Positions 44,724 through 54,249 are shown, counted from the first letter of the stretch. The stretch is DNA of 64,000 nt from Pedobacter sp. KBW06 (GCF_003852525.1 NZ_QAJL01000003.1:1340134-1404133), one strand, 5' to 3'. Notes: a model not told the origin generated them from the sequence alone. Numbers and translations are program-made.

Positions 44724-45878
44724 TTATGGCATAACTATAATTTTCCTCCCTTCGATTTTAAAGTGTACTGTTCTTGTTAATTCTAAAATATTCAATACTT
44801 CAGATACCTCTTTAAATCGTGATACCGTCCCTATAAAAGTATTATCAGTTGTTTTTCCTTGATAAACGATCTCCAGATTATACCACCTGGAAATTTTCCG
44901 CATGATGCTGCGGAGGTCCTCGTTTGCAAACATGAAATAGCCGTTTTTCCAGGCCACCGCTTCTTCTGTGTCTGCCGGAACCACATGAAAATGGTCATAG
45001 GCAAAGATGGATTGCTGGTTCGGTTTCAAAGTCAGTCTGTTGTTCAGCCGGATACTGCCCTCCAGTAAAGTTGTTACGATGCTTTCCTCATCGGGATAAG
45101 CGTTGACATTAAAGTGTGTCCCCAGTACCTCTATGATTTGTTCCCGGCCTTCCTGGTCCGGGCGGACGGCAGTGATGACCTTAAATGGCTGATGCTTGTT
45201 CTTTGCGACTTCAAAGTAGGCTTCGCCGCTCAGCTCTACAGTACGGCTCTTCTGATCCGTAAAAGTCAGGGGAAACTTGAGAGCAGAAGCGGCGTTCAGC
45301 CATACTTTGGTGCCATCTGGCAAATTGACCTGATACTGGCCGCCCCTGGGAGTGGTAATGGTATTGCTCGCTTCAGAGGGAGATCCGGAAGCACTGGCAT
45401 CATAAACCAATTGCCCATCGGCCGTCTTTGTAATTTTAATTCCGGATTGTTTTGTCAAGGCCCCGTTTTCCGCATCGGTCAGGGAAATTTCAGAACCATC
45501 AGACAAAGTAAGAATTGCCTTATTTCCGCCAGGGAGAATCCTGGAAGCATGCTGCGAAGGATAAATTGCTTTTCCCGCCTCCCTGAAACCAGGGTAAAAA
45601 TACCAGCCAAAGGCGATTAAAACCATGGCCGCAGCAAGCCACCTGAAAACAGGCTGGAATTTCAGAGTTGGCGGGGATAGTTTTTCTACGATCTGCTGGT
45701 CAATCTGACCAAACAAACGCTGACTAAATACCGCACGCTCCCCTTCTTCCATCCGGGCTACATACCCCTCTTCCTGCTCAAATGAATCGTACCATTGATC
45801 CAATTCTTCTGCCTCTGCTGTAGTCGCCAGATCTTTTTCATATTTTTCTATAAGATCCAGCAGTTTCTGATACTCCAT
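44724..45878 (-). CDS. FecR family anti-sigma factor (module 2)
   Basis: This 384-residue anti-sigma factor has a cytosolic N-terminus (about 1-75), one membrane helix (about 77-94) and a periplasmic FecR domain with GGQYQVNLPDGTKVWLNAAS and ELSGEAYFEV. The C-terminal DUF4974 region contains SIMRKISRWYNLEIVY. I use the ATG at 45878 (MEYQKLLDLI), because the upstream GTG at 45917 would add 13 residues with no family likeness. It lies 109 bases after its sigma factor gene and 139 bases before susC. Confidence 0.92.
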   Translation of the reverse strand: MEYQKLLDLIEKYEKDLATTAEAEELDQWYDSFEQEEGYVARMEEGERAVFSQRLFGQIDQQIVEKLSPPTLKFQPVFRWLAAAMVLIAFGWYFYPGFREAGKAIYPSQHASRILPGGNKAILTLSDGSEISLTDAENGALTKQSGIKITKTADGQLVYDASASGSPSEASNTITTPRGGQYQVNLPDGTKVWLNAASALKFPLTFTDQKSRTVELSGEAYFEVAKNKHQPFKVITAVRPDQEGREQIIEVLGTHFNVNAYPDEESIVTTLLEGSIRLNNRLTLKPNQQSIFAYDHFHVVPADTEEAVAWKNGYFMFANEDLRSIMRKISRWYNLEIVYQGKTTDNTFIGTVSRFKEVSEVLNILELTRTVHFKIEGRKIIVMP

Positions 45879-45987
45879 AATTAATTCCCTAAGACCCCCC
45901 GTTCCTATAAGAGTCACCCGGACCTGAAAAATCCGCTACTCCCTTCTGGAACTATTTTATAAGAAATTGATTACCAGCTTAATAATT

Positions 45988-46587
45988 TTAAGATTGGAGG
46001 AGATAAAATGTAATGAGCAGTTCCAGTTTATAATCACCAAAATGCTCGTTCATGATTTTCATCGCTTTGCTGATGTGTTTCTCCACCGTGCTGACCGAAA
46101 TTCCCAGTCTAAGAGCAATGGCTTTATTGGACAGTTTTTCAAATCTGCTCAACATAAAAACCTCCCTGCACTTTTCGGGCAGTGCTGCCGTACTTTCTTT
46201 TATTTTTTGTGACAACTCCTTAGCCTGTAAGGTATGATGAGGAGTAATATCTTCGAAATGAAGCTCCTGCTTCATCTTCGTTTCAAAATTGTACTGAACC
46301 TGTTGTGTTCTGATATAGTTTAAGACTTTATATTTTACGGCCGTCTTCAGGTATCCGGCAAGTGAAATCTTTATTTCCACAGACTTTCTTTTCAGAAAAA
46401 GGCTTACAAAAATATCTTGCGTGATTTCTTCGGCCGCTTCAATGGATTTTAATCTACGATAAGCAGTATCCACCAGCAGTTGCCAGTAGCGATGATAAAT
46501 CTCTTCAAAAGCGACACGATTATCTTCATTCTGGATTAATTCCAGAAGTATCTCGTCTGTAAAGGTAGCTGATCGATAAGGATACAT
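45988..46587 (-). CDS. ECF RNA polymerase sigma-70 factor (module 2)
   Basis: This 199-residue sigma factor has region 2 with DIFVSLFLKRKSVEI and SLAGYLKTAVKYKVLNYI, and region 4 with LPEKCREVFMLSRF and the helix-turn-helix KLSNKAIALRLGISVSTVEKH. The C-terminus is hydrophobic. The ATG at 46587 is chosen over an in-frame TTG at 46599. It is paired with FecR at 44724. The promoter region is short, since the terminator of module 3 lies within 32 bases upstream. Confidence 0.92.
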   Translation of the reverse strand: MYPYRSATFTDEILLELIQNEDNRVAFEEIYHRYWQLLVDTAYRRLKSIEAAEEITQDIFVSLFLKRKSVEIKISLAGYLKTAVKYKVLNYIRTQQVQYNFETKMKQELHFEDITPHHTLQAKELSQKIKESTAALPEKCREVFMLSRFEKLSNKAIALRLGISVSTVEKHISKAMKIMNEHFGDYKLELLITFYLLQS

Positions 46588-46603
46588 GATTTCCCTCAAT
46601 GAT

Positions 46604-46660
46604 AAAAAAAAAATACCAAGCTACCAATAATCGCAGGGAGCGCTGCGATTATTGGTAGCT
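46604..46660 (-). terminator. Strong terminator of module 3
   Basis: AGCTACCAATAATCGCAG pairs perfectly over 18 bases around a six-base loop. On the minus strand TTGGTA and ten T follow. A further stem CTCAATGA/TCATTGAG (46595-46602 with 46662-46669) could close around it. Confidence 0.85.
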
Positions 46661-46704
46661 GTCATTGAGCATGTTCCATTAAGATGGAAAAGGGGTAGTA
46701 TCCC

Positions 46705-47832
46705 CTATTTGGAAAGTATGCTTTTCAACTTCTCCTGAAGCGCTTCGCCCCTCAGGTTCTTTGCAATAATTTTTCCATTTGGATCAATCAGGTAGTTTTG
46801 AGGGATGCCCTTGATGCCGTACATCTTTGATACCGCATTGTTCCACCCATTCAGATCACTCAATTGTGTCCAGGTCAGCGCATCTGCTTTGATGGCCTTT
46901 AACCAGGCTTCTTTTTCTCCAGGCTGATCCAGAGAAACGCCTAGCACCGTAAAGTTCTTATCTTTGTATTCCGTATAAGCCTTAACGACATTCGGGTTTT
47001 CCGCACGACAAGGGCCACACCAGGAAGCCCAGAAATCCAGCAATACATACTTTCCACGAAAATCAGAAAGCTTAACAGCCTTGTCATTGACATCATTTTG
47101 CGTGAAATCAGGTGCCACAACACCAACTGCCGTAGCTTTCTCAATTGCAATCTGTTTGGTAAAGTCCAGCCCTTCCTTACTTTCTCTCAGACCTTTAGAT
47201 AAACGCAGGAATAAAGATTCAGCTTTATCCACCTCCATCTCTCCGGACAATTCCTTTAAAGCCTGCAGACTAAAATAAGAATCAAGGTGCTGCCCGATAA
47301 AGGCCTCCTGAATCTTCGCCTTTTCTTCTGAGGCAGGCTTGTATCGATCCTGCAAACCCTTCATAAATTCCTCTTTTTCTTTCTGCTCCTTACTTGCTCC
47401 CGCCCAATCAGCATTGATTCCCGCAATTATTTTCTCCGGACCTGCAATCGCTTTCCGGTATAACGCATGAGCTGTATTGATCGGGGAACCCGAGATCACC
47501 GCATTCTTTACAGAATCCCTGCTTTTCAATTTCAGCATTCCTTTATCCAGATAAAGCGATAACACATCCTGATTTTTTACCGAGCGGCCAGCTTCCTGAT
47601 GTTCTAAGATAATTTTGGCTGAACTGGGGCCGGAAATCTCCCCCTTAAAAGTAAAGACTCCGTTTTTTAACACGGTCGAATCTTTTACCATGGCCCCATT
47701 TTGCCGGTAACTCAGGTAAACTCTTGATTTGGCTCCCGCCCCCGCTATTTCTCCCTGTACATGGAACGCCACATTTTGTGCATAAGACATTACCGGCAGG
47801 GCAGCTATTAATGTGAAGATTATTTTTTTCAT
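46705..47832 (-). CDS. TlpA-like thioredoxin with DUF4369 (module 3)
   Basis: This 375-residue secreted oxidoreductase has the same length and layout as the module 2 protein: signal peptide (1-19), DUF4369-type domain, helical linker, and a TlpA-type thioredoxin domain with WCGPC near residue 273 and a GIPQNYLID loop. The two proteins are alike over nearly every segment, so they arose by duplication. Differences gather in the linker (about 140-220). It is the last gene of module 3, with a strong terminator after it. Confidence 0.9.
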   Translation of the reverse strand: MKKIIFTLIAALPVMSYAQNVAFHVQGEIAGAGAKSRVYLSYRQNGAMVKDSTVLKNGVFTFKGEISGPSSAKIILEHQEAGRSVKNQDVLSLYLDKGMLKLKSRDSVKNAVISGSPINTAHALYRKAIAGPEKIIAGINADWAGASKEQKEKEEFMKGLQDRYKPASEEKAKIQEAFIGQHLDSYFSLQALKELSGEMEVDKAESLFLRLSKGLRESKEGLDFTKQIAIEKATAVGVVAPDFTQNDVNDKAVKLSDFRGKYVLLDFWASWCGPCRAENPNVVKAYTEYKDKNFTVLGVSLDQPGEKEAWLKAIKADALTWTQLSDLNGWNNAVSKMYGIKGIPQNYLIDPNGKIIAKNLRGEALQEKLKSILSK

Positions 47833-47943
47833 AACTATCGTTTGTTTTTTATTGTTTTAAGTGCTTTTTATTCATTTTAATTTCCTTCGGAACTTGTATT
47901 CCAAATTTGCCTACTATGACCAAGCTCATGATCCTTCCTTTTT

Positions 47944-48972
47944 TTATTTCCTGAGTCTGATCCCGTCCAGGCAGAAATAAGGAGGAACAGGTGTAGAAGA
48001 AGAAAGATGAAATACGAGTTTATCTACCGTTCCTAAAGTTGCCAATCCTACTTTGAACCAATCCTGCTGTACATAATTTAATTCCGGATTTGCAGGATCT
48101 ACTTTTGGCCGGATGGCCAGCCAATAATCCACATTTCCAGTGGGCGTTCCGGCCTTAAAGCCTTTCACCGTCAATTTCACGTACCCCTTTGAAATGCCTT
48201 CCGCAGCCTTAGTTGAATCCGCTTTTACTGCGGCTTCCGGTTTTCCGGCGAGTCTTGCAGACTCCGCTGCCGTATGTCCCGCCTGTGCCTTGGCCAGGTT
48301 TTCTTCCCCCGATAGCCGGATCACATTTGTCCCCCCGGGCCCCGGTAAACTAAAGCGGCCATAACGCGTGGTAGAAGTATTGGCAATGAGGATGTTTTTA
48401 ACCTTCCCTCCCGTCATCAGGTACGTCTGAGTCTTTGGATCCAGCGTTCCTGAATAAGCAGAACCATAAGATTCCAGCAATACATTGTAAGTCGTATTGG
48501 CCACCAGGATGTGTTCCACCACCCCTGGTTTTTCCAGGGTAATGGCTGCATCTTCATCCTTTACACTCGCCACCAGGTAACTTCCCGTCTGGTTTGGTTT
48601 GGAAGTAAATACACTAAATATCGTGGAATCTATGCTCGCCTGCTTTTGAGCAGCCGTTAAGCCTCCCACAGGCGCAAAATCAGGACTCAGGTTCCATGGA
48701 TAAGAACGCCAGTTCTTATTCGACAGCGCAAAGCCGCTGAACGTTCCATCCCCATTCTTTTTCACATTTACAGTAATTCTTCCGCTTCGATCATTTCCTA
48801 CCTGAAATGGAGCGTCTGGAATCCTGTACGAGAATTCAGGAAGACCTTGTTCTTCAAAAGTAATGTCATCCGGATAGGGAATCCGGATTTCCTTTTTCTC
48901 TTTTGAGCAGGAAAAGAAAGAGAGCATCGCTGCCGCAATCAGCAGCATTCTATAAGAAAAGTTCTTTTTCAT
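47944..48972 (-). CDS. DUF4465 surface lipoprotein (module 3)
   Basis: This 342-residue lipoprotein has a lipobox ending at Cys22 (SFFSCSKEK). DUF4465 features are GFALSNKNWRSYPWN, NTTYNVLLESYGSAYSG, and the C-terminal VQQDWFKVGLATLGTVDKL plus PPYFCLDGIRL, which form a beta-sandwich like carbohydrate-binding modules. Family members are surface ligand-binding proteins next to SusC/SusD. An Ala/Lys/Glu-rich stretch (about 225-262, with AAESARLAGKPEAAVKAD) interrupts the domain and looks like an inserted helix. It fills the variable slot of module 3. The ligand is unknown. Confidence 0.82.
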   Translation of the reverse strand: MKKNFSYRMLLIAAAMLSFFSCSKEKKEIRIPYPDDITFEEQGLPEFSYRIPDAPFQVGNDRSGRITVNVKKNGDGTFSGFALSNKNWRSYPWNLSPDFAPVGGLTAAQKQASIDSTIFSVFTSKPNQTGSYLVASVKDEDAAITLEKPGVVEHILVANTTYNVLLESYGSAYSGTLDPKTQTYLMTGGKVKNILIANTSTTRYGRFSLPGPGGTNVIRLSGEENLAKAQAGHTAAESARLAGKPEAAVKADSTKAAEGISKGYVKLTVKGFKAGTPTGNVDYWLAIRPKVDPANPELNYVQQDWFKVGLATLGTVDKLVFHLSSSTPVPPYFCLDGIRLRK

Positions 48973-48986
48973 ATGTTCAGTATTGT

Positions 48987-50480
48987 CTATTTTAAATCTG
49001 GGTTTTGTACCATCAAAGTATTGTTAACCATTTCCACACGCGGGATGGGCCAGCAGAGTTTATTCAGCTCAAAGGCTTTGTTCTCCTTAATGGCAACAAT
49101 CCAGGGTTGTCCATCTTTTTTGAAGCGGACAGTAGCAAACATTTCGCTTCCATTTTCCATAAAGAGCTCCATAAAAATTTCTTTAAAGATCAGGTCCATC
49201 AGTTCCTCCGAATTTTGCGGGTTTAAAGGCGCCAATACAGGATTCGTTCTTTTGGAACGCATCTCATTGATTGGAGCAATCGCCGTTGAAATTGCAGCTC
49301 CCGTTCTTGCCAGTAACTCCGCCTTCATCAGGTACAATTCTGAATACCTGAAATAATAGGCCGCATACTTTTCATCCTTCGGATTCGCTTGTGCCCCCGC
49401 ATACCTGCCCAACCTCGCCAGTTTTTTGAAGCAGTAACATTGTTTATCGTCCCAGGTTTCCGGTGCACGTACCGCTCCGGTAACTATTGGCCATCTGGGG
49501 TCTGCTTTAAACCAATCTGCGCCGTATTTCAGTCCGGCTGTTAAAGTTTTATCTATCGGTAAAGGCAGGCGGTCACCCCCATAAATAATTCCATAGGTAT
49601 AGGTAAAACCACCTTTGGAAGCCCTGGAACCATCATCTTCCAGATACCTTACAAAAAGATTCTCTTTGGAATCCCATGCATTGCTATACACCTCAGCTAG
49701 GTTAGATTCCATGGCAAAAGAAGCGGAAGGATTGGCCAGGATTTCGTTTACCAATGTCAAAGACAATTGAAGATCCGCAACCGTATTCCGGTATCCTCCA
49801 CGGTACAGCAATAATTTCGCCTTCAATGCTTTTGCAAATTGCTTTGACAGGTAACGCGGAGAACTGAACTCCCCTAAGTTTGCAATGGCATAATCCAGGT
49901 CCTCATAAATTTTCTGATAGCTTTCCCCTACAGTGGAGCGGGCTTTCAACACATTTTTAAGACTAATCACTTCATCCCTGTAAATGATGCCATACGCATC
50001 TGCATCTTCGGCCCACCAATGACCAAAATTCCAAAGCAAATTGGCATGAATCCAGGCCCTCAGACACCTGCCTTCCGCCAGCATAGCCGTCCTTTCCGGG
50101 AGGGGGACTGCAGCGTCTGATAATTTACCAATTCCCTGAATGGCAAAGTTTGCCGCATTCAGGCTCTTATAAAAACTCTGCCAGATCACAGGTATATTTG
50201 TTCCGGGATTCGACTCGTTATAAGTCAGGTCATAATCCGTCTGCGCCGTAATATTTACAAAGCCCGATTTTGTGGCCTGTGCCACATAAAGTGCTCCCGA
50301 CCAACTGTCGTTCTGAAAACTGGCATACACCCCTCCAAGGGCTGCTTTTGCAGTACTCAAATCTTTAATCGCATTATCGCCGGTAAGGGAATGCAAAGGT
50401 TGCTCATCCAGGAAATCTTTGCAGGATGGCAAAGCAGAACCAATGAACAGCAGGAGTATAAAATATAATTTCTTTTTCAT
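48987..50480 (-). CDS. SusD/RagB family lipoprotein (module 3)
   Basis: This 497-residue outer-membrane lipoprotein has a lipobox ending at Cys20 (SALPSCKDF). It contains DFLDEQPLHSLTG near the start and LAEGRCLRAWIHANLLWNF. The C-terminal RSKRTNPVLAPLNPQNSEEL and IFKEIFMELFMENGSEMFATV replace the usual ERRIEL helix in a slightly divergent form. It works with the SusC encoded 100 bases upstream and lies 14 bases before the DUF4465 gene. Confidence 0.9.
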   Translation of the reverse strand: MKKKLYFILLLFIGSALPSCKDFLDEQPLHSLTGDNAIKDLSTAKAALGGVYASFQNDSWSGALYVAQATKSGFVNITAQTDYDLTYNESNPGTNIPVIWQSFYKSLNAANFAIQGIGKLSDAAVPLPERTAMLAEGRCLRAWIHANLLWNFGHWWAEDADAYGIIYRDEVISLKNVLKARSTVGESYQKIYEDLDYAIANLGEFSSPRYLSKQFAKALKAKLLLYRGGYRNTVADLQLSLTLVNEILANPSASFAMESNLAEVYSNAWDSKENLFVRYLEDDGSRASKGGFTYTYGIIYGGDRLPLPIDKTLTAGLKYGADWFKADPRWPIVTGAVRAPETWDDKQCYCFKKLARLGRYAGAQANPKDEKYAAYYFRYSELYLMKAELLARTGAAISTAIAPINEMRSKRTNPVLAPLNPQNSEELMDLIFKEIFMELFMENGSEMFATVRFKKDGQPWIVAIKENKAFELNKLCWPIPRVEMVNNTLMVQNPDLK

Positions 50481-50580
50481 CAGTATATATTTGTTTTTTT
50501 ATCGGTGATGAAGCGATCATGATCCTGATATACAATTCGTTGTGTAATCTGTAAGATCATGATGGTTTCATCAGGATAGC

Positions 50581-53500
50581 CTATTTAAAAGTGAACTTAA
50601 TGCCTAGATTGTAATTTTTTGCCGATGGGTAATAGCTGCCATCAATCCCCATTCCCGTGCCTATAGCACTGGAGGACCAGTTTCCCTGAGGATCAAAGCC
50701 CGGATAACGCGTTAAAGTAAAGAGGTTACTCGCCTGGAAAGTCAGGTCAATTCCCTGAATGATTTTGTCTTTAAACATTTTTTCCGGCAAACGGTAGCTG
50801 ATGTTCAACGCACTAAGCCTTACATAAGAAGCATCATACAGCCAAAAATCGGAGAACTCTCCATTTTCACCCAGTCCATAAGGTGTGATCCTTGGCATGG
50901 AAGCCTCATAAGGACTTAATAAAGTAGCACTTCTACCAGCAATCAGGTTACTATGATTATAACTTCCCATATACCCGGCATCATCCATTGGCATGCTCCA
51001 AAGACGTTTATTGCCGTAAGCATAAGTGAACGTGCCATTGATCATAAAGCTTTTATAAAAAAAGGTCATCCCGAATCCCCCGAACAGCTTGGGATCTGAA
51101 CTTCCTAATTTCACCCGATCGTCTGCGTTGATGATTCCATCACCGTTCTGGTCTATAAAATAAAGATCTCCCGGATTTTCGGCCGCATCCCGGTAATATT
51201 GCTTTGTGCCCACAGACTTCCTTCCCTGAAGGGCGATGACCTCTTCAGCCGTCACAAATAAGCGGTTTGCCGTTTGATAACCAAACCATTGACCTGTCCT
51301 TTCTCCCTCTTTCACTTTCATATACGTCGTAACATCACTCGGGAAATTAAGCTCCCTCGTCACCCCGTTAATCTGCATAATCCGATTGTTGTTTCTTGCC
51401 GCATTAAAATCAAGCGTCAGGGTAAAATCTGTTCTTTTCAAAACATCAACACTGACATCGAACTCCATTCCGTTATTCTTCAATGAAGCAACATTAGAAC
51501 TGACGCTGTTAAAGGAAGTACTCGAAGGCAAAGGTTTGCTATAAATCAATTTGTCTGTTTTTTTCTGGTAAATACCGAAAGAGCCCCGAACCCGTTCATC
51601 CCAAAGCCCAAAGTCAAGCCCTAAATCTGTCATTTGGGTTTGCTCCCATTGCAAGTCATTATTTCCTATCGAGTTCGGTGCAATCGCAGGGTTTTCATTA
51701 TACCTGGACGAGCCAACCCGGGTCATCCAGTCGTAATCTCCAAGGTTTTGCGATCCCGCCTTTCCCGTTGAAGCCCTTAATTTCAAATAGGAAATGACTT
51801 TACGCAGCTTTTCATTTTTCATAAAATCTTCCTCTGTGATGAGCCAGGCTACCGCTGCAGAAGGAAAAATCCCCCAGCGCTTATCCGGTCCAAAACGGGA
51901 GGAACCATCACGGCGAACCGTTCCTGAAAGGATATACCGGTTGTTATACTTGTATTGCAACCTTGCAAACTGGGAGATCAGCCCGCTTGCTGTATAGCTC
52001 TCCCCAAGAGCTCCCCTCGTTGCTGCAGAGGGAAAGTCATTCAGGATGTCATCATCAGGAAAATTCGTGCCTTCCATACTATAGCCCAACGCAGTATTCT
52101 TCTCCATGGAGTAACCTGCCAGCCCCAATACGTCATGCTTTCCAAATGTCTTGGCATAGGTCAGCGTGTTTTCCCAGACACTCGTCTGGTTCTTGTTATT
52201 GCTCCAGGATCTGCTCCCTTCCGTATTAAAAGTACTGCCCCGGCGATCGTAATCCAATCGCTGTGTATTTGCATAATTGGCAGTATAAGCCGTTCTTAAC
52301 AGCAGTCCGTCCAGAATGCTATATTCCAGAAATCCAGTTCCATTAAACAATTGTCCCGATCCGGATCTGGTATTCAGAAGTGTGGTGTATGGATTTTCAG
52401 TATAGGCATCCTTAGTGAACAAAGTTCCATCAGGATTGTAAACAGGGATATCCGGTCTGATCTTTTTCAGCACATCCAACATATAATCCTTATTGTTGGT
52501 ATTTCTGGTAGAACCGCTTAGATTCAGGCCAAATTTAAAACCCTTTCTTAATTTAGCTTCCAGGTTAAGCCGACCACCATACAGCTTGCTTCCTCCCGTT
52601 TTTACAATACCATCCATATTGGTATTGTTCAGGGAAACATAGTATGCGATATTTTTAGTTCCGCCCCTTAGAGAGACATCATGCTGCTGTGTCAATGGAT
52701 TCCGGGTCATTTCCTTCATCCAATTGGTGTTTCCCTCATAATATGCACCCTTTAGTTTTTTAAGGTCACTGGCTTTGAACTCACTGGTATTCAAGCTAAA
52801 AAAAGCCTGCTCATCAAGGAACAATCTCGTAAAGTAGTCGAAACCTCCCTGATTCATCACCTCAGCCCTTGCCGCTATATCTGCAAAATGCTCATATTCC
52901 GGCCCCTCCATATATTTATAACCATTAAAATCCTGCCGCTGATAACCGAAGCGGGTAGAGACTTCAATCGTGGGATTCATCCCTTCTTTTCCTCTTTTAG
53001 TGCTGACAATCACCACTCCGTTTGCAGCTCTGGATCCATACAATGCCGTTGCAGAGGCATCTTTGAGGATGTCGATACTTTCTACATCATTCAGGTTCAG
53101 GTTATATAGAGAATTGGCAATGTTTCCGGAGGTAGCCGTAGAATAATCCGGAACGCCGTCAATAACCCATAACGGCTGGTTATTTCCGGAAAGGGAGGAG
53201 GCACCCCTGATCACTACACTGATCGGAGAAGTTGGTGAAGCCGACTGGATCGCCACGTTTACCCCGGAGGCCTTACCTTGTAATAAGCTTTGAATCGTGG
53301 AACCCATTGGGGCATTTTGCACTTCTTTTTGTCCAAGACTGGCAATAGATCCGGCGATGTCCTTCTTTTTTGCGGTACCATAGGCCATCACCACAATCTG
53401 TTCCAAAGAACCCAGATTTTCTTCCAGTACGATGTGCAGCTCGCTCGCCCCTTTCAGTGCAATTTCTTTTTGCTTATAACCAATGAAAGAAACGATCAAC

Positions 53501-54099
53501 ACCGCTTTATCGTCGACATTTTTCAGCTCAAATTCTCCCTGAGCATTGGTCATCACCGCCTTCCCGGTCTCCTTTACCTTTACAGTGGCTCCTGGTAAAG
53601 GTTGTCCTTTTGCATCGGTGACCCGGCCTTTCAGCTCTTTTGGAGGGAGCGCCGCGGTTGTTTTGGCTTCTTTCCCCGGGGAAATCCTCTGGGCAATCAC
53701 AATCGTTTTATTCTCTATGCTATAATCAAAAGGCTGGTCCCTGAAGCATAAAAGCAAAACTTCAGAAAGCTCAGCTTTCACCACATTCAGCGTAACTGGT
53801 TTTGCCGAACGCAACAGGCTAAAATTATAGAAGAACACATAACCGGTTTGTTTTTTGATGGAGGAAAAAACTTTTTCCAATGGCACATCTTTTCCGGTAT
53901 AGGTCACCGTTTGTGAATAGCTGCTGGCAAAAACGTTCATCACGACCAAGGTTGTCAGAAAAAAGGTGAGTTTCATAATCAGTCCTAGTTGAGCTGAAAA
54001 CTGCAGTTTTAGCATACGAGAAACCGGATGCCAAAATCTTTGTAAGTCATCATCATGGCGACCACTTTTCAGGCGGTCACCAGGTATAAAAAAAATCAT
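50581..54099 (-). CDS. STN-type SusC/RagA TonB-dependent transporter (module 3)
   Basis: This 1172-residue outer-membrane transporter has a signal peptide starting at the internal Met at 53976 (MKLTFFLTTL) and an STN domain (about 65-130) containing FFYNFSLLRSAKPVTLNV. A carboxypeptidase-like domain (about 155-235) and a plug with LWVIDGVPDY and DASATALYGSRAANGVVIV follow, then the barrel. The frame is open from 54099; the first 41 residues lack family likeness, so the real start may be internal. It partners SusD (48987) and signals through FecR (54250). Confidence 0.93.
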   Translation of the reverse strand: MIFFIPGDRLKSGRHDDDLQRFWHPVSRMLKLQFSAQLGLIMKLTFFLTTLVVMNVFASSYSQTVTYTGKDVPLEKVFSSIKKQTGYVFFYNFSLLRSAKPVTLNVVKAELSEVLLLCFRDQPFDYSIENKTIVIAQRISPGKEAKTTAALPPKELKGRVTDAKGQPLPGATVKVKETGKAVMTNAQGEFELKNVDDKAVLIVSFIGYKQKEIALKGASELHIVLEENLGSLEQIVVMAYGTAKKKDIAGSIASLGQKEVQNAPMGSTIQSLLQGKASGVNVAIQSASPTSPISVVIRGASSLSGNNQPLWVIDGVPDYSTATSGNIANSLYNLNLNDVESIDILKDASATALYGSRAANGVVIVSTKRGKEGMNPTIEVSTRFGYQRQDFNGYKYMEGPEYEHFADIAARAEVMNQGGFDYFTRLFLDEQAFFSLNTSEFKASDLKKLKGAYYEGNTNWMKEMTRNPLTQQHDVSLRGGTKNIAYYVSLNNTNMDGIVKTGGSKLYGGRLNLEAKLRKGFKFGLNLSGSTRNTNNKDYMLDVLKKIRPDIPVYNPDGTLFTKDAYTENPYTTLLNTRSGSGQLFNGTGFLEYSILDGLLLRTAYTANYANTQRLDYDRRGSTFNTEGSRSWSNNKNQTSVWENTLTYAKTFGKHDVLGLAGYSMEKNTALGYSMEGTNFPDDDILNDFPSAATRGALGESYTASGLISQFARLQYKYNNRYILSGTVRRDGSSRFGPDKRWGIFPSAAVAWLITEEDFMKNEKLRKVISYLKLRASTGKAGSQNLGDYDWMTRVGSSRYNENPAIAPNSIGNNDLQWEQTQMTDLGLDFGLWDERVRGSFGIYQKKTDKLIYSKPLPSSTSFNSVSSNVASLKNNGMEFDVSVDVLKRTDFTLTLDFNAARNNNRIMQINGVTRELNFPSDVTTYMKVKEGERTGQWFGYQTANRLFVTAEEVIALQGRKSVGTKQYYRDAAENPGDLYFIDQNGDGIINADDRVKLGSSDPKLFGGFGMTFFYKSFMINGTFTYAYGNKRLWSMPMDDAGYMGSYNHSNLIAGRSATLLSPYEASMPRITPYGLGENGEFSDFWLYDASYVRLSALNISYRLPEKMFKDKIIQGIDLTFQASNLFTLTRYPGFDPQGNWSSSAIGTGMGIDGSYYPSAKNYNLGIKFTFK

Positions 54100-54110
54100 A
54101 CATTTGTTAG

Positions 54111-54226
54111 GTTTAGGTTGAAGAATAAGGTTTGTTGAACATTTTTTATTGAATTAAACCTGGACAGGGGACCTTCTTAAAAAGATCCTTCGCCAGGAGT
54201 GTTGCAAGCGCTCCTGGCTTTCTTTT
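54111..54226 (+). ncRNA. Candidate cis-antisense small RNA, module 3
   Basis: On the plus strand TACATTTG (54099-54106) is followed after three bases by GGTT repeats at 54110-54113 and 54116-54119. A strong terminator at 54192-54226 closes a possible transcript of about 116 bases, antisense to the fecR-susC gap. This is the best of the three candidates because its terminator has a clear T-run on the plus strand only. No -33 element is evident. Confidence 0.45.
54192..54226 (+). terminator. Rho-independent terminator between fecR and susC, module 3
   Basis: GCCAGGAG pairs with CTCCTGGC around an 11-base loop, followed by TTTCTTTT on the plus strand. On the minus strand the tail begins GAAGG, so it points to a plus-strand transcript. 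Confidence 0.7.
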
Positions 54227-54249
54227 GGTTTAATTCTTTGCGGGTAACA

